Source: DASPFV01 sp035620975
Lineage (GTDB): Bacteria > Acidobacteriota > Vicinamibacteria > Vicinamibacterales > 2-12-FULL-66-21
DNA: 58,780 bases
NCBI GenBank assembly: GCA_035620975.1
Contig: DASPFV010000084.1
Coordinates: forward strand, 1 to 58,780
Reading direction: 5' to 3'
The notes below the pieces were generated by a model. The model did no database searches, had not been told where the DNA came from, and saw only the letters and a program-made list of their open reading frames with translations. The position numbers and the translations under genes are program-made. Shown here one piece after another: positions 16,918 through 26,003 of this stretch (positions are counted from its first letter, which is position 1; each line of letters starts with the position of its first letter).

Positions 16918-18642
16918 CTATTGTACGTCTTCGAGCGGTTTGATATCGGCCACGCTCAACTGCAGGTACGTCTCCCCCTGATACTCATTGCGGTCGAGGG
17001 AGAAGGCCAGGTTCACGCCGTGGCGGTGGCGCTCGAGGAAGTCGGCCCGCTCCGCCGCGCGCCAGGCGATGGCGCGGAACTTCCGGCCCTCCTGGCTGAA
17101 GGTCATGCGGAGGTGGCGTTCCTTGAGGGCGGTCGGGCCTTCGACGATCTCGACGGGGTGGGCGTGGAACACCGGACGGGGGTTGGCGAGGCCGAACGGG
17201 CCCAGTGCGTCCAGGCCCCGGACGAGATCGGGCGTGATCCCCCTCAGGGTCAGGGGGGCGTCGATCCGGAGTCGCGGCCGAAGCTGATCGGGTTCGAGGA
17301 CGCTGTCGGCGTGCGCGTTGATCCGCGCGCGGAACTCCGGCACGCGCGCGGCTTCCATCGTGAGACCGGCCGCCTGCCGATGGCCGCCGAACCGGGCGAG
17401 CAGGTCGGCGCACTGCTCGAGCGCTCCCAGCATGTCGAAATCCGGGATGCTCCGGCACGAGCCGTGGGCGATGTCCCCGTCAACCGACAGCACGATCGCA
17501 GGCTTGTGATACGCGTCCACCAGCTTGGACGCGGCGATGCCGATGACGCCGCGGTGCCAGCTCTCGCCGCCCACGACGAGCACGTTGTGGGCTCCGACCG
17601 CCGGATCCGTCTCGATGCTCCTGCGCGCCTGCGCCACGAGCTCGGCCTCCTCGGCCTGCCGCCGCAGGTTCTCGTCGTTCAGCAGCAGGGCCAGCGCGCG
17701 TGCCTCGTCGGCCATGGCCTCGTCGGTCGCGAGCAGCAGGCGCGTGGCGATGTCGGGCGTGCTCATGCGGCCAGCGGCGTTCACGCGCGGCGCCAGCATG
17801 AACGCGACCTGGTAGCTGTCGATCGTCCGGCCGGTCAGACCGGACGCGTCGAGCAGGGCGCGCAGGCCAACGGTGTGCGGGCCGCGGCTGAGCGAGGCGA
17901 GGCCGAGCCTCGCGATGACGCGGTTCTCCCCCACCAGCGGCACGACGTCGGCCAGCGTCCCGAGCGCGGCGACCTTGACGAAAGCCGGCAGCCATCTGCT
18001 CCTGCCCGCGCGGTGGCAGAGCGCCTGGACCAGCTTCAGCGCCACACCGACGCCGGCCAGGTGCTTGTCGGGATAACTGCAGTCGAGCCGCTTGGGATTG
18101 ATGACGGCGAGCGCCGGCGGAAGGCAGCCGTCCGGCTCGTGATGGTCCGTGATGATCAAGTCGAGCCCGAGCTCGCGGGCGCGGCGGGCCGCTTCCATCC
18201 CGCGAATGCCGCAGTCCACCGAGACGATCACGTGCACGCCGTCCGCGTGGAGCCGCTCGATCGCGGCCGGCTGCAGCCCGTAGCCGTCGCGAATCCGTTC
18301 GGGGATGAAGTGGCCGACCGTGCCGCCGAGCATCTCGAGCGCGCGGCGCAGGATGACCGTGGAGGTGATGCCGTCCACGTCGTAGTCGCCGTGGATGGCG
18401 ATGCGCTCGCCCCGCGCAATCGCCTGCTCGAGCCGCTCGACCGCCCGGCCCATGTCCGTGAGCCTGAGCGGATCGTGGAGATGCTCGAGCGACGGATTCA
18501 GGAACTGTGCGGCCAGCTCGGGCGTGTCGAGGCCGCGCAGGCACAGGAGGCGCGACACCACGGGATGCAGATCGAGCGCCGCGCCCAGTGCCGCGGCAGC
18601 CTCGTCGTTGCACGGCAGGTGTTGCCAGACGAGCGATTTCAT
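16918..18642 (-). CDS. recJ: Single-stranded-DNA-specific exonuclease RecJ
   Basis: 5'-3' exonuclease of recombination and mismatch repair, 574 residues. The DHH domain holds HGDYDVDGITST, SVDCGIRG and TDHHEPDG, which bind the metals. The DHHA1 domain holds GVIGIAASKLV and FGGHRQAAGLTME, and a C-terminal OB-like part follows. The frame runs on upstream across accA, but the ATG at 18642 overlaps the accA stop by 4 bases (ATGA) and yields the correct N-terminus. It lies 179 bases upstream of the lptC-lptA fusion. Confidence 0.95.
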   Translation of the reverse strand: MKSLVWQHLPCNDEAAAALGAALDLHPVVSRLLCLRGLDTPELAAQFLNPSLEHLHDPLRLTDMGRAVERLEQAIARGERIAIHGDYDVDGITSTVILRRALEMLGGTVGHFIPERIRDGYGLQPAAIERLHADGVHVIVSVDCGIRGMEAARRARELGLDLIITDHHEPDGCLPPALAVINPKRLDCSYPDKHLAGVGVALKLVQALCHRAGRSRWLPAFVKVAALGTLADVVPLVGENRVIARLGLASLSRGPHTVGLRALLDASGLTGRTIDSYQVAFMLAPRVNAAGRMSTPDIATRLLLATDEAMADEARALALLLNDENLRRQAEEAELVAQARRSIETDPAVGAHNVLVVGGESWHRGVIGIAASKLVDAYHKPAIVLSVDGDIAHGSCRSIPDFDMLGALEQCADLLARFGGHRQAAGLTMEAARVPEFRARINAHADSVLEPDQLRPRLRIDAPLTLRGITPDLVRGLDALGPFGLANPRPVFHAHPVEIVEGPTALKERHLRMTFSQEGRKFRAIAWRAAERADFLERHRHGVNLAFSLDRNEYQGETYLQLSVADIKPLEDVQ

Positions 18643-19643
18643 CTCGCAGGCGTCGGCCCCGGCGAGGCCGCATCCCGGACGCCAGTGTCCACGAAAGCCT
18701 GTCCTTCGCTGCCCATCCGGCGGAACTTCTCGTAGCGCGTCGACAGGCGTTCCTCGACGGTCATTCCCGACATCTCGGCGAGCGCCTGGCCCAGCGCCTG
18801 ATCCACGAGCGCGCTCGCGGCGTCGTGGTCGTTGTGGGCTCCGCCAGCTGGTTCCGGGACGATCCCGTCCACGATCTCCAGGCCGAGCAGGTCGGGCGCC
18901 GTGATCTTGAGAGCCTCGGCCGCCTCGACCTTGCGGTTGGCATCGCGCCACAGGATCGCCGCGCACCCCTCAGGGGGGATGACGCTGTAGACGGCGAACT
19001 CCTGCATGAGCACACGGTCGCCGATCGCGATGCCCAGCGCCCCCCCGCTGCCCCCCTCGCCGCAGACGATCACGACAATCGGCACCTCGAGCATGATCAT
19101 CTCGCGGAGGTTGAGCGCAATCGCCTCGGCGACGCCCCGCTCCTCGGACTCGACACCCGGGTAGGCGGCGGGCGTGTCGATGAAGACGACGATCGATCGT
19201 CCGAACTTCTCGGCGAGGCGCATGACCCGGAGCGCCTTGCGGTAACCCTCCGGCCTGGCATAGCCGAAGTTCCGGAAGATCTTCTGTTTCGTGTCGCGGC
19301 CCTTCTGGTGTCCCACGATGGCGACGCGCTCGCCCCGGTAGTCCGCGAACCCGCAGACGATCGCGTGATCGTCCGCGAACCGGCGATCGCCGTGCAGCTC
19401 GTCGAACCCCGTGAAGAGCCGCTCCACGTAATCGAGCGTGCCGGGCCGGTTCGGGTGGCGGGCCACGAGCACCCGCTGCCAGGGCGTGAGCCTGGCGTAC
19501 AGCTCCGCCCGAATCTCGTCCGCACGCCGGCGCAGGGTCTCGATGGACCGCTCCCGTTCCGGCGTTCGAGGCATGAGGCTGAGCGCCTCAATCTCTTTCA
19601 GCAGGACGCCAACCGGCTCTTCGAACTCGAGCAAATCAGGCAT
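18639..19643 (-). CDS. accA: Acetyl-CoA carboxylase carboxyltransferase subunit alpha
   Basis: Transfers carboxyl from biotin to acetyl-CoA in the first step of fatty acid synthesis; works with AccD, which is not in the window. It has 334 residues, close to the usual 320. Visible motifs are GHQKGRDTKQKIFRNFGYARPEGYRKA (cited by its first ten residues only as a landmark), then FIDTPAAYPGVESEERG, CGEGGSGGALGI and SVIPPEGCAAILWRD. It is translationally coupled to recJ. Confidence 0.96.
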   Translation of the reverse strand: MPDLLEFEEPVGVLLKEIEALSLMPRTPERERSIETLRRRADEIRAELYARLTPWQRVLVARHPNRPGTLDYVERLFTGFDELHGDRRFADDHAIVCGFADYRGERVAIVGHQKGRDTKQKIFRNFGYARPEGYRKALRVMRLAEKFGRSIVVFIDTPAAYPGVESEERGVAEAIALNLREMIMLEVPIVVIVCGEGGSGGALGIAIGDRVLMQEFAVYSVIPPEGCAAILWRDANRKVEAAEALKITAPDLLGLEIVDGIVPEPAGGAHNDHDAASALVDQALGQALAEMSGMTVEERLSTRYEKFRRMGSEGQAFVDTGVRDAASPGPTPAR

Positions 19644-19683
19644 TCAACGTCACACTTCAGTCAACGCACCCACGGGCACCTCA

Positions 19684-19717
19684 CACCTTCGCACCCAGCG
19701 CACCTTCGCACCCAGCG
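19684..19717. repeat. 17-bp direct tandem repeat
   Basis: Two exact copies of a 17-base unit beginning CACCTTCGCACC lie head to tail in the 121-base gap between dnaE and accA. They are non-coding. Confidence 0.75.
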
Positions 19718-19764
19718 CACCTGTGGCACTCCCCGCAGCCAGGCACCCAGGACCCCTGTCGCGC

Positions 19765-22700
19765 CTACCTCAACTCCACCGACCCCGCTCCGCAGAGCTG
19801 CTCCACCTCGGCGACGAGCTTTTCGGACGGCCGCACGCGCTGCGCGACGTCGGCCCGCACACGCAGTGCGCGCGGCTGGCGGTGCAGGTCCAGCTCGAGG
19901 TAGACGCGCCGATCGCCCCGATGGCGCGACAGGAGCTCGGCGAGGGCTTCGAAGGTCGGGCGGCCGTGGGGCGGAACGACGAGGTGGATGGCCACCTCGC
20001 GCGTCGTCCGCTCCTTGAGGGCGCCGATCGGCAGCAGCTCCGTCGCGAGGAGTCTGGCCGATTCGTCGTCCTTCTCGAGCTTGCCCCGTACCAGCACCAT
20101 CGCATCCGCTTCGATCAGGGCTCCATGCTTCGTGAACGCCTCGGGGAACACGACCACTTCGATCGACCCGTCGATGTCGTCGAGCATGAAGGCGGCCATG
20201 CGCTCGCCCTTCCGCGTCTTCAGCGGCCGGAGGCCCGAGACGATGCCTCCCACCCAGACGTCGGCTTCGGGGGAGGCGAGCTCGCTCACGCGCCGCGCGC
20301 CGAAGGCCTTCAGGTCGCCTGCGTAGCGCTCGAGCGGATGGCCGGTCATGTAGAGTCCTAGAGCTTCCTTTTCGAACGCGAGCTGCTGCGCCTCGGTCCA
20401 CGGCGGCGCGTCGGGCAGGGGGAACGCGTCGGCGGGCCCTTCGTCGGACGTCTCCGACCCGAAGAGCTGGTGCTGTCCCTGGTCGCGGTCGCGCTGACGG
20501 CGGCCGCCGTGCTCGATGGCCCGATCGACGGCGGCGAACAGGCGGGCCCGGCGGGTTGCCGGCGGACCGTCGGCGACGAGGGAATCGAGGGCGCCCGCCT
20601 TGACGAGGCTCTCCAGCACGCGCTTGTTGACGAGCCGCAGGTCCGCGTGTTCGCAGAGCGAGAAGAGCGAGTCGATCCGGCCCAGCGACCGGCGGACCTC
20701 CAGGATCGACAGCACCGCCCCCTCGCCGACGTTCTTCACGGCGCAGAGGCCGAACCGGACCCCCTCGGGGACGACCGTGAACCGCAGCTCGCTGGCGTTG
20801 ACGTCTGGCGCGAGGATCGGCACCCCCAGCTCGCGGCACTCCCCCAGGTACATCGCCAGCTTCTCGGTGTTGGCGGCCTCGATGGTCAGCAGGGCGGCGA
20901 AGAAGTGGCGCGGGTAGTTGGCCTTCAGGTAGCCGGTCTGATACGCGAGCAGGGCGTAAGTCGTGGAGTGCGACTTGTTGAACCCGTACCCGGCGAAGTA
21001 CTCCATCAGGTCGAAGATCTTGGCGGCCTTCTTCCCGTTGACCCCCTGCGCGCGGGCTCCCTCCATGAAGGCCTCGCGCTGCTTCGCCATGACCTTGGGG
21101 TCCTTCTTCCCCATGGCCTTGCGCAGCACATCCGACTGCCCCATCGAGAAGCCAGCCAGGACCGCCGCGATCCGCATCACCTGTTCCTGGTAGGCGATGA
21201 CGCCGTACGTATCCGAGAGGATCGGCGCCAGCTGCGGCAGCTCGTACTTGACCTCCGTCCTGCCCTGCTTGCGGGCGATGAAATCGTCCACCATCCCGCT
21301 CTTGAGCGGGCCCGGGCGGTAGAGCGCGTTCAGCGCGATCAGGTCGTCGAGGCGCTCGGGCCTTGCTTTCCGGAGGAGCTCGCGCATGCCGGAGCTCTCG
21401 AACTGGAACACGCCGTAGGTCTGGCCGTCGGCAAACAGGCGGTAGGTCCTCGCGTCGTCGAGCGGCACGGCGTCGATGTCGAGATCGATGCCTTCCGTCC
21501 TCCGGATTTCCCTCAGCGCGTCGTCGATGAGGGTCAGGGTGCTCAGCCCGAGGAAGTCCATCTTGAGCAGCCCGACGCGCTCGACTTCCTTCATGGCCCA
21601 CTGCGTGACGATTTCGTCCTTCTGGCTCTTGTAGAGCGGCACGAACTCGGTGAGCGGCCTCGGTGCGATGACCACGCCGGCGGCGTGGACGGAGGCGTGG
21701 CGTGTCATCCCTTCCAGGCGCTGGGCGACTGCCAGGAGCTCGCGGACGCGCTCGTCCTTCTGCTGCATCTCCTTGAGCGTCGGGCTCTCCTCGAGCGCCT
21801 TGGCGAGGGTCATGTCGAGCGCCGGCGGCACCGCCTTGGCGACGCGGTCGGCGTCGGCGTACGGGATGTCCATGACCCGGGCCACGTCGCGCACGACCGC
21901 GCGCGCCTTCATGGTGCCGAACGTGATGATCTGCGCGACGTTCTCGCGGCCGTACTTGCGGGTGACGTAGTCGATGACCTCGCCGCGGCGCCGCTCGCAG
22001 AAATCGATGTCGATGTCGGGCAGCGAGACGCGCTCGGGATTCAGGAACCGTTCGAAGATGAGGTCGTACTCGATCGGGTCGACGTCCGTGATGCGGAGGC
22101 AGTAGGCGACGAAGCTGCCCGCGGCCGATCCGCGTCCGGGGCCGACAGGGATCCCGTGCTCGCGGGCGTAGCGGATGAAGTCCCAGACAATCAGGAAGTA
22201 GCCGGGATACTTCATCTGCTTGATCATCTCGACTTCGTACGTCAGCCGCCGCTCGTACTCGTCGATGGTGTGTGTGAGCACGCCCCGGGCCGCCAGATCC
22301 CTCAGCCGGGGGAGGCGCTGCCCGAATCCCTCGCGGACCACGTGCTCGAAGTACTCGTCGAGCGTGTAGCCGGCCGGCACGTCGAAGTTCGGCAGGTGGT
22401 TGATCGTGCCGGAGAGATCGACCTGGCAGCGCTCGGCGATCCGCACCGTGCTGGCCAGCGCCTCCGGCACCTCCCCGAAGAGGGCCGCCATCTCCTCGGG
22501 GGTTTTGAGATAGAACTGGTCGCCGTGGTACCGCAGCCGCTCCGTGTCGTTCACACCCTTTCCGGTCCCGATGCACAGCAGGATGTCGTGCGGCCGGTGA
22601 TCGGAGTTCTGCAGGTAGTGCACGTCGTTCGTGCACACCAGGGGCAGCCCCAGATCGCGCGCGATGGGGCCCAGCCCGGCGTTGACGATCTTCTGCTCGT

Positions 22701-23241
22701 CGATCCCCTGGTACTGCATCTCGAGAAAGAAATTGCCGGGTCCCAGGATGTCGCGATAGGTCGCCGCCGCCTGCAGGGCCTTCGCGTGCTGCTCGGTGCG
22801 GATGGCGGTGGCGACTTCCCCCTTCAGGCAGCTGCTGAGACCGATCAGGCCGCCCGCGTGCCGTGCGAGCAGGTCCTTGTCGATCCGCGGCTTGTAATAG
22901 AACCCTTCCGTGTACCCCGCCGACACCAGCTTGATCAGGTTGTGGTAACCCTCGGGCGTCTCGGCCAGCAGGACGAGGTGATTGGCGGTCTCTCCCGGCG
23001 TCCCGCTCTTCGTCCGTCGGTCGCCCGGCGCGACGTACACCTCGCACCCCAGGATGGGGTTGATGCCGCGCCTGCGCGCCTGGTCGTGGAACAGGATCGA
23101 CGAGAACATGTTCCCGTGCTCGGTGATGGCGAGGGCCGGCATGTTCAGCTGTACCGCGCGGTCGAGGAGCTCCTCGATCCGGCACGCGCCGTCGAGCAAC
23201 GAGTATTCGGAGTGCAGGTGCAGGTGAACGAAGCTCATCAT
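19765..23241 (-). CDS. dnaE: DNA polymerase III subunit alpha
   Basis: Replicative polymerase with 1158 residues, the normal size for DnaE1. The N-terminal PHP domain begins SFVHLHLHSEYSLLDG. The polymerase core holds GPGRGSAAGSFVAYCL and the catalytic aspartates in LPDIDIDFCERRRGEV (near residue 400), then KMDFLGLSTLTLIDDA and ESSGMRELLRKARP. An OB-fold (VWVGGIVSGLRPLKTRKGE) and a C-terminal domain follow. Several ATGs cluster at the start; 23241 overlaps the guaA stop as ATGA, so I chose it (23238 and 23247 are also possible). Confidence 0.96.
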   Translation of the reverse strand: MMSFVHLHLHSEYSLLDGACRIEELLDRAVQLNMPALAITEHGNMFSSILFHDQARRRGINPILGCEVYVAPGDRRTKSGTPGETANHLVLLAETPEGYHNLIKLVSAGYTEGFYYKPRIDKDLLARHAGGLIGLSSCLKGEVATAIRTEQHAKALQAAATYRDILGPGNFFLEMQYQGIDEQKIVNAGLGPIARDLGLPLVCTNDVHYLQNSDHRPHDILLCIGTGKGVNDTERLRYHGDQFYLKTPEEMAALFGEVPEALASTVRIAERCQVDLSGTINHLPNFDVPAGYTLDEYFEHVVREGFGQRLPRLRDLAARGVLTHTIDEYERRLTYEVEMIKQMKYPGYFLIVWDFIRYAREHGIPVGPGRGSAAGSFVAYCLRITDVDPIEYDLIFERFLNPERVSLPDIDIDFCERRRGEVIDYVTRKYGRENVAQIITFGTMKARAVVRDVARVMDIPYADADRVAKAVPPALDMTLAKALEESPTLKEMQQKDERVRELLAVAQRLEGMTRHASVHAAGVVIAPRPLTEFVPLYKSQKDEIVTQWAMKEVERVGLLKMDFLGLSTLTLIDDALREIRRTEGIDLDIDAVPLDDARTYRLFADGQTYGVFQFESSGMRELLRKARPERLDDLIALNALYRPGPLKSGMVDDFIARKQGRTEVKYELPQLAPILSDTYGVIAYQEQVMRIAAVLAGFSMGQSDVLRKAMGKKDPKVMAKQREAFMEGARAQGVNGKKAAKIFDLMEYFAGYGFNKSHSTTYALLAYQTGYLKANYPRHFFAALLTIEAANTEKLAMYLGECRELGVPILAPDVNASELRFTVVPEGVRFGLCAVKNVGEGAVLSILEVRRSLGRIDSLFSLCEHADLRLVNKRVLESLVKAGALDSLVADGPPATRRARLFAAVDRAIEHGGRRQRDRDQGQHQLFGSETSDEGPADAFPLPDAPPWTEAQQLAFEKEALGLYMTGHPLERYAGDLKAFGARRVSELASPEADVWVGGIVSGLRPLKTRKGERMAAFMLDDIDGSIEVVVFPEAFTKHGALIEADAMVLVRGKLEKDDESARLLATELLPIGALKERTTREVAIHLVVPPHGRPTFEALAELLSRHRGDRRVYLELDLHRQPRALRVRADVAQRVRPSEKLVAEVEQLCGAGSVELR

Positions 23242-24773
23242 TCCCATTCAATCGTCGAGGGCGGTTTCGAGCTGATGTCGTAGACGACCCGGTTGATGCC
23301 CTTGACCTCGTTCACGATGCGGGACGAGATCGTGGCGAGCAGTTCGTGGGGAAGCCGCGCCCAGTCCGCGGTCATGCCGTCGCGGCTCTCCACGGCCCGG
23401 ATCGCAATCGTGTACTCGTAGGTTCGCGCGTCCCCCATCACGCCGACGCTCTGGACCGGGAGCAGCACGGCGAACGACTGCCACAGCCGACGATACCACC
23501 CGGCGCGCTTCACCTCCTCGGCCACGATGTGATCCGCCCGTCGCAGGAGCGCCAGGCGCTCGGCGGTCACCTCGCCGAGGATTCGCACTGCCAGTCCGGG
23601 CCCGGGGAAGGGCTGCCGCCAGACGAACTCGTCTTCGAGCCCCAGCTCCGTGCCGAGCACCCGCACCTCGTCCTTGAACAGCAGCCGCAGCGGCTCGACC
23701 AGACGGAAGCGCATCCGCTCGGGCAGCCCGCCCACGTTGTGGTGGCTCTTGATCACGTGCGACGGCCCGATCACCGAGACGCTCTCGATGACGTCCGGAT
23801 AGAGCGTCCCCTGCGCGAGGAAGTCGAAGGATCCCAGTTTCCGGGCCTCCTCCTCGAAGACTTCGATGAACGTGGCGCCGATGATCTTGCGCTTCTGCTC
23901 CGGATCGGTCACCCCTGCCAGCCGATCGAGGAACAGACGCGAGGCGTCCACGGGCACGAGCGGCAGGTGCAGGCGCTCGAAGCGGCGCCGAATCTGGTCG
24001 GCCTCGTCGAGCCGCAGGACGCCGTTGTCGACGAAGATGCACGTCAGGCGCTCACCGACGGCGCGGTGGACGAGCAGGGCGGCGACCGTCGAATCCACGC
24101 CGCCGCTGAGGCCGCAGACCACGCGGCCGTCGCCGACCTGCTCCCTGATCCGGGCGGTCGCCTCCTCGACGAAGGACGCCATCGTCCAGTCGCCGGTGCA
24201 TCCGCAGACCTCGTACGCGAAGCTGCGGAGGATCTCGATGCCGCGATCCGTGTGCGCCACCTCCGGATGGAACAGCAGCGCATACAAACCCCGCGCCGGG
24301 GCGGCCATCGCCGCCACCGGGGCGTTGACGCTCGTCGCCGTCACCGCGAAGCCCGCGGGCGCGGACCGGACGAAGTCGCCGTGGCTGGCCCACACGCGGA
24401 GCTCCGGCGGCAGACCCTGCAGCAGCGGCGCGTCCCGCTCGATCCGGATCGTCGCCAGCCCGTATTCACGGTGGGGCGCCGGCGCGACGTTGCCACCGAG
24501 GAAGTGCGTCATCAGCTGCATCCCGTAGCAGATGCCGAGCACGGGCACGCCGCTGGACAGCACGGCCGGATCGCAATGCGGCGCGCCTGGATCGGTGACG
24601 CTCGTCGGACCGCCCGAGAGGATCACACCAACCGGTCGGCGGCGTTGAATCTCCGGCAGGGGCGTATCGAACGGGAGGATCTCCGAGTACACCGAGAGCT
24701 CGCGCAGCCGGCGCGCGATCAGCTGCGTGAACTGCGAGCCGAAATCGAGAACGACGATGGTCTGGTGGGTCAC
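23238..24773 (-). CDS. guaA: GMP synthase (glutamine-hydrolysing)
   Basis: Converts XMP to GMP; 511 residues. The glutaminase domain has catalytic Cys82 in VLGICYGMQ and the His/Glu pair in LLFHPEVAH. The ATP-pyrophosphatase domain has the P-loop GLSGGVDSTVA, and the dimerisation domain ends DISSKPPSTIEWE. The start is GTG (24771-24773). It is the first gene of the long minus-strand block, with a TATAAT box about 40 bases upstream, and it overlaps dnaE by 4 bases. Confidence 0.96.
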   Translation of the reverse strand: MTHQTIVVLDFGSQFTQLIARRLRELSVYSEILPFDTPLPEIQRRRPVGVILSGGPTSVTDPGAPHCDPAVLSSGVPVLGICYGMQLMTHFLGGNVAPAPHREYGLATIRIERDAPLLQGLPPELRVWASHGDFVRSAPAGFAVTATSVNAPVAAMAAPARGLYALLFHPEVAHTDRGIEILRSFAYEVCGCTGDWTMASFVEEATARIREQVGDGRVVCGLSGGVDSTVAALLVHRAVGERLTCIFVDNGVLRLDEADQIRRRFERLHLPLVPVDASRLFLDRLAGVTDPEQKRKIIGATFIEVFEEEARKLGSFDFLAQGTLYPDVIESVSVIGPSHVIKSHHNVGGLPERMRFRLVEPLRLLFKDEVRVLGTELGLEDEFVWRQPFPGPGLAVRILGEVTAERLALLRRADHIVAEEVKRAGWYRRLWQSFAVLLPVQSVGVMGDARTYEYTIAIRAVESRDGMTADWARLPHELLATISSRIVNEVKGINRVVYDISSKPPSTIEWE

Positions 24774-24814
24774 GAAAAGATTGGATGAAGAAGAGCGCCC
24801 AGCTGACAGCCGCT

Positions 24815-24820
24815 ATTATA
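24815..24820 (-). promoter_or_regulatory. -10 box TATAAT upstream of guaA
   Basis: The minus strand reads a perfect TATAAT in the 51-base divergent gap. It predicts transcription starting near 24808 and a leader of about 35 bases before the guaA GTG. The sequence is nearly palindromic, so the plus strand reads TATTAT (24814-24819) five bases before the GTG of the divergent gene. The -35 element is unclear. Confidence 0.4.
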
Positions 24821-24824
24821 GGGT

Positions 24825-26003
24825 GTGCCTTCGGCGCGCACCACCATATCTTGTAGGTTCATCGCCCCATTGATCGCGATTCTGTTCGGTACGGGCATCA
24901 CGGGTTTGCCGGTCGGAGCGCAGGAACCGGCCCCGGCGATGTCGCTCTTTCCGTCCGAGGTCACGTGGGCTGCAGATCTGGGCGCACCCCCGTTGGCGCC
25001 GCCCGTCGTCGTCGGGGTACGCGCCTTCGTGGCGCTCGAGCCGGGCGTCGTCTCGGCCCGGAGCGTCACCGATGGCCGCGAGCTCTGGAGCACCCCGCTG
25101 GCCGTCGAGGGAACGCCAGTGGCGTCGGCCACGCTCCTGGTGGTTCCTGCGCGAGGCGCGCTGCATGCGATCCTGGCGGACAGTGGCCAGACGGCCTGGG
25201 TGGCCCCTGTCGATCCGCTCACCGCTCCTCCGCTCATGGTCGGGGGCTGGCTCTTTGCGGCCACGCCAGGTCGGCTGACGGCGTTCCGGGTGACCGATGG
25301 CGTGGCGATCTGGCAGCGGGAGTTCGCGGAGGTGCGGGAACGCCCCGCCGCCGAGGGTACCACGTTGTACGTGCCTACTGCGGACGGGCGTCTGACGGCG
25401 CTCGACGTCGCCTCAGGCCGGACGCTGTGGGAGGCCCGGGTAGGAACCAGTGCTGGCGAGCCGCTCGCGCTCTCGGATCGCGTGTACCTCGGCGCGGGTC
25501 GGGACTTCGTCTGCCTGAAGGCCGACCGCGGCCGCGAGGACTGGCGCTTCGCGATCGGTGCGCCGATCCGGGGCGCGCCGGCGTTCGACGACAGCCACGT
25601 CTACATCGTGGCGATGGACAACCTGCTCCGCGCGCACGACCGGACCAACGGCGCCAACCGGTGGAAGGCCGATCTGAAATACCGGCCGCTCGCCGGTCCC
25701 GTGGTACTGGGGAATGCCGTGGTCGTGGCCGGGATGACCACCGAGTTGCGCGCATTTGCCGCGGCAACGGGCGCGCCCGCGGGAAAGCTCGTGCTGCCGA
25801 ATGCCGCGCCGATGCAGCCCGCATTCATCGCGTCGGGCGGAGGCGGCGGGCTGATTCTGACGGTGACCGGGAGCCCCGAAGGGCGGTGGACCCTCACGGC
25901 CGCGGCCCCGCCGCTCCCCACGATTTCGGCGGCGCCGCTCACCGTCCTGCCGGGGACGGACGTGCCGCTGCCTGCGGCCTGGCCTCCAGCTCGGAGCGGA
26001 TAG
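24825..26003 (+). CDS. PQQ/BamB-like beta-propeller protein, probably secreted
   Basis: Protein with 392 residues. The signal-like hydrophobic segment (about 10-31) ends GAQ. A propeller follows with repeated blades ending in an aromatic: DGRELWSTPL, TDGVAIWQREF, ASGRTLWEARVG, DRGREDWRFAIG and TNGANRWKADL. Such domains occur in BamB and in PQQ enzymes. No catalytic PQQ-dehydrogenase residues or lipobox are visible, so the role is probably structural or as a scaffold. It starts with GTG and has no Shine-Dalgarno. Its last 65 bases overlap the end of the opposing aminotransferase gene. Confidence 0.8.
   Translation: MPSARTTISCRFIAPLIAILFGTGITGLPVGAQEPAPAMSLFPSEVTWAADLGAPPLAPPVVVGVRAFVALEPGVVSARSVTDGRELWSTPLAVEGTPVASATLLVVPARGALHAILADSGQTAWVAPVDPLTAPPLMVGGWLFAATPGRLTAFRVTDGVAIWQREFAEVRERPAAEGTTLYVPTADGRLTALDVASGRTLWEARVGTSAGEPLALSDRVYLGAGRDFVCLKADRGREDWRFAIGAPIRGAPAFDDSHVYIVAMDNLLRAHDRTNGANRWKADLKYRPLAGPVVLGNAVVVAGMTTELRAFAAATGAPAGKLVLPNAAPMQPAFIASGGGGGLILTVTGSPEGRWTLTAAAPPLPTISAAPLTVLPGTDVPLPAAWPPARSG

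Noticed and set aside
19661..23251. A 1196-codon frame on the same strand as dnaE
   Set aside because: Frame-shifted reading of dnaE with Arg/Gly/Pro bias; no family match.
20470..23283. A 937-codon plus-strand frame opposite dnaE
   Set aside because: Low-complexity antisense of DnaE, whose PHP and catalytic motifs are clear.
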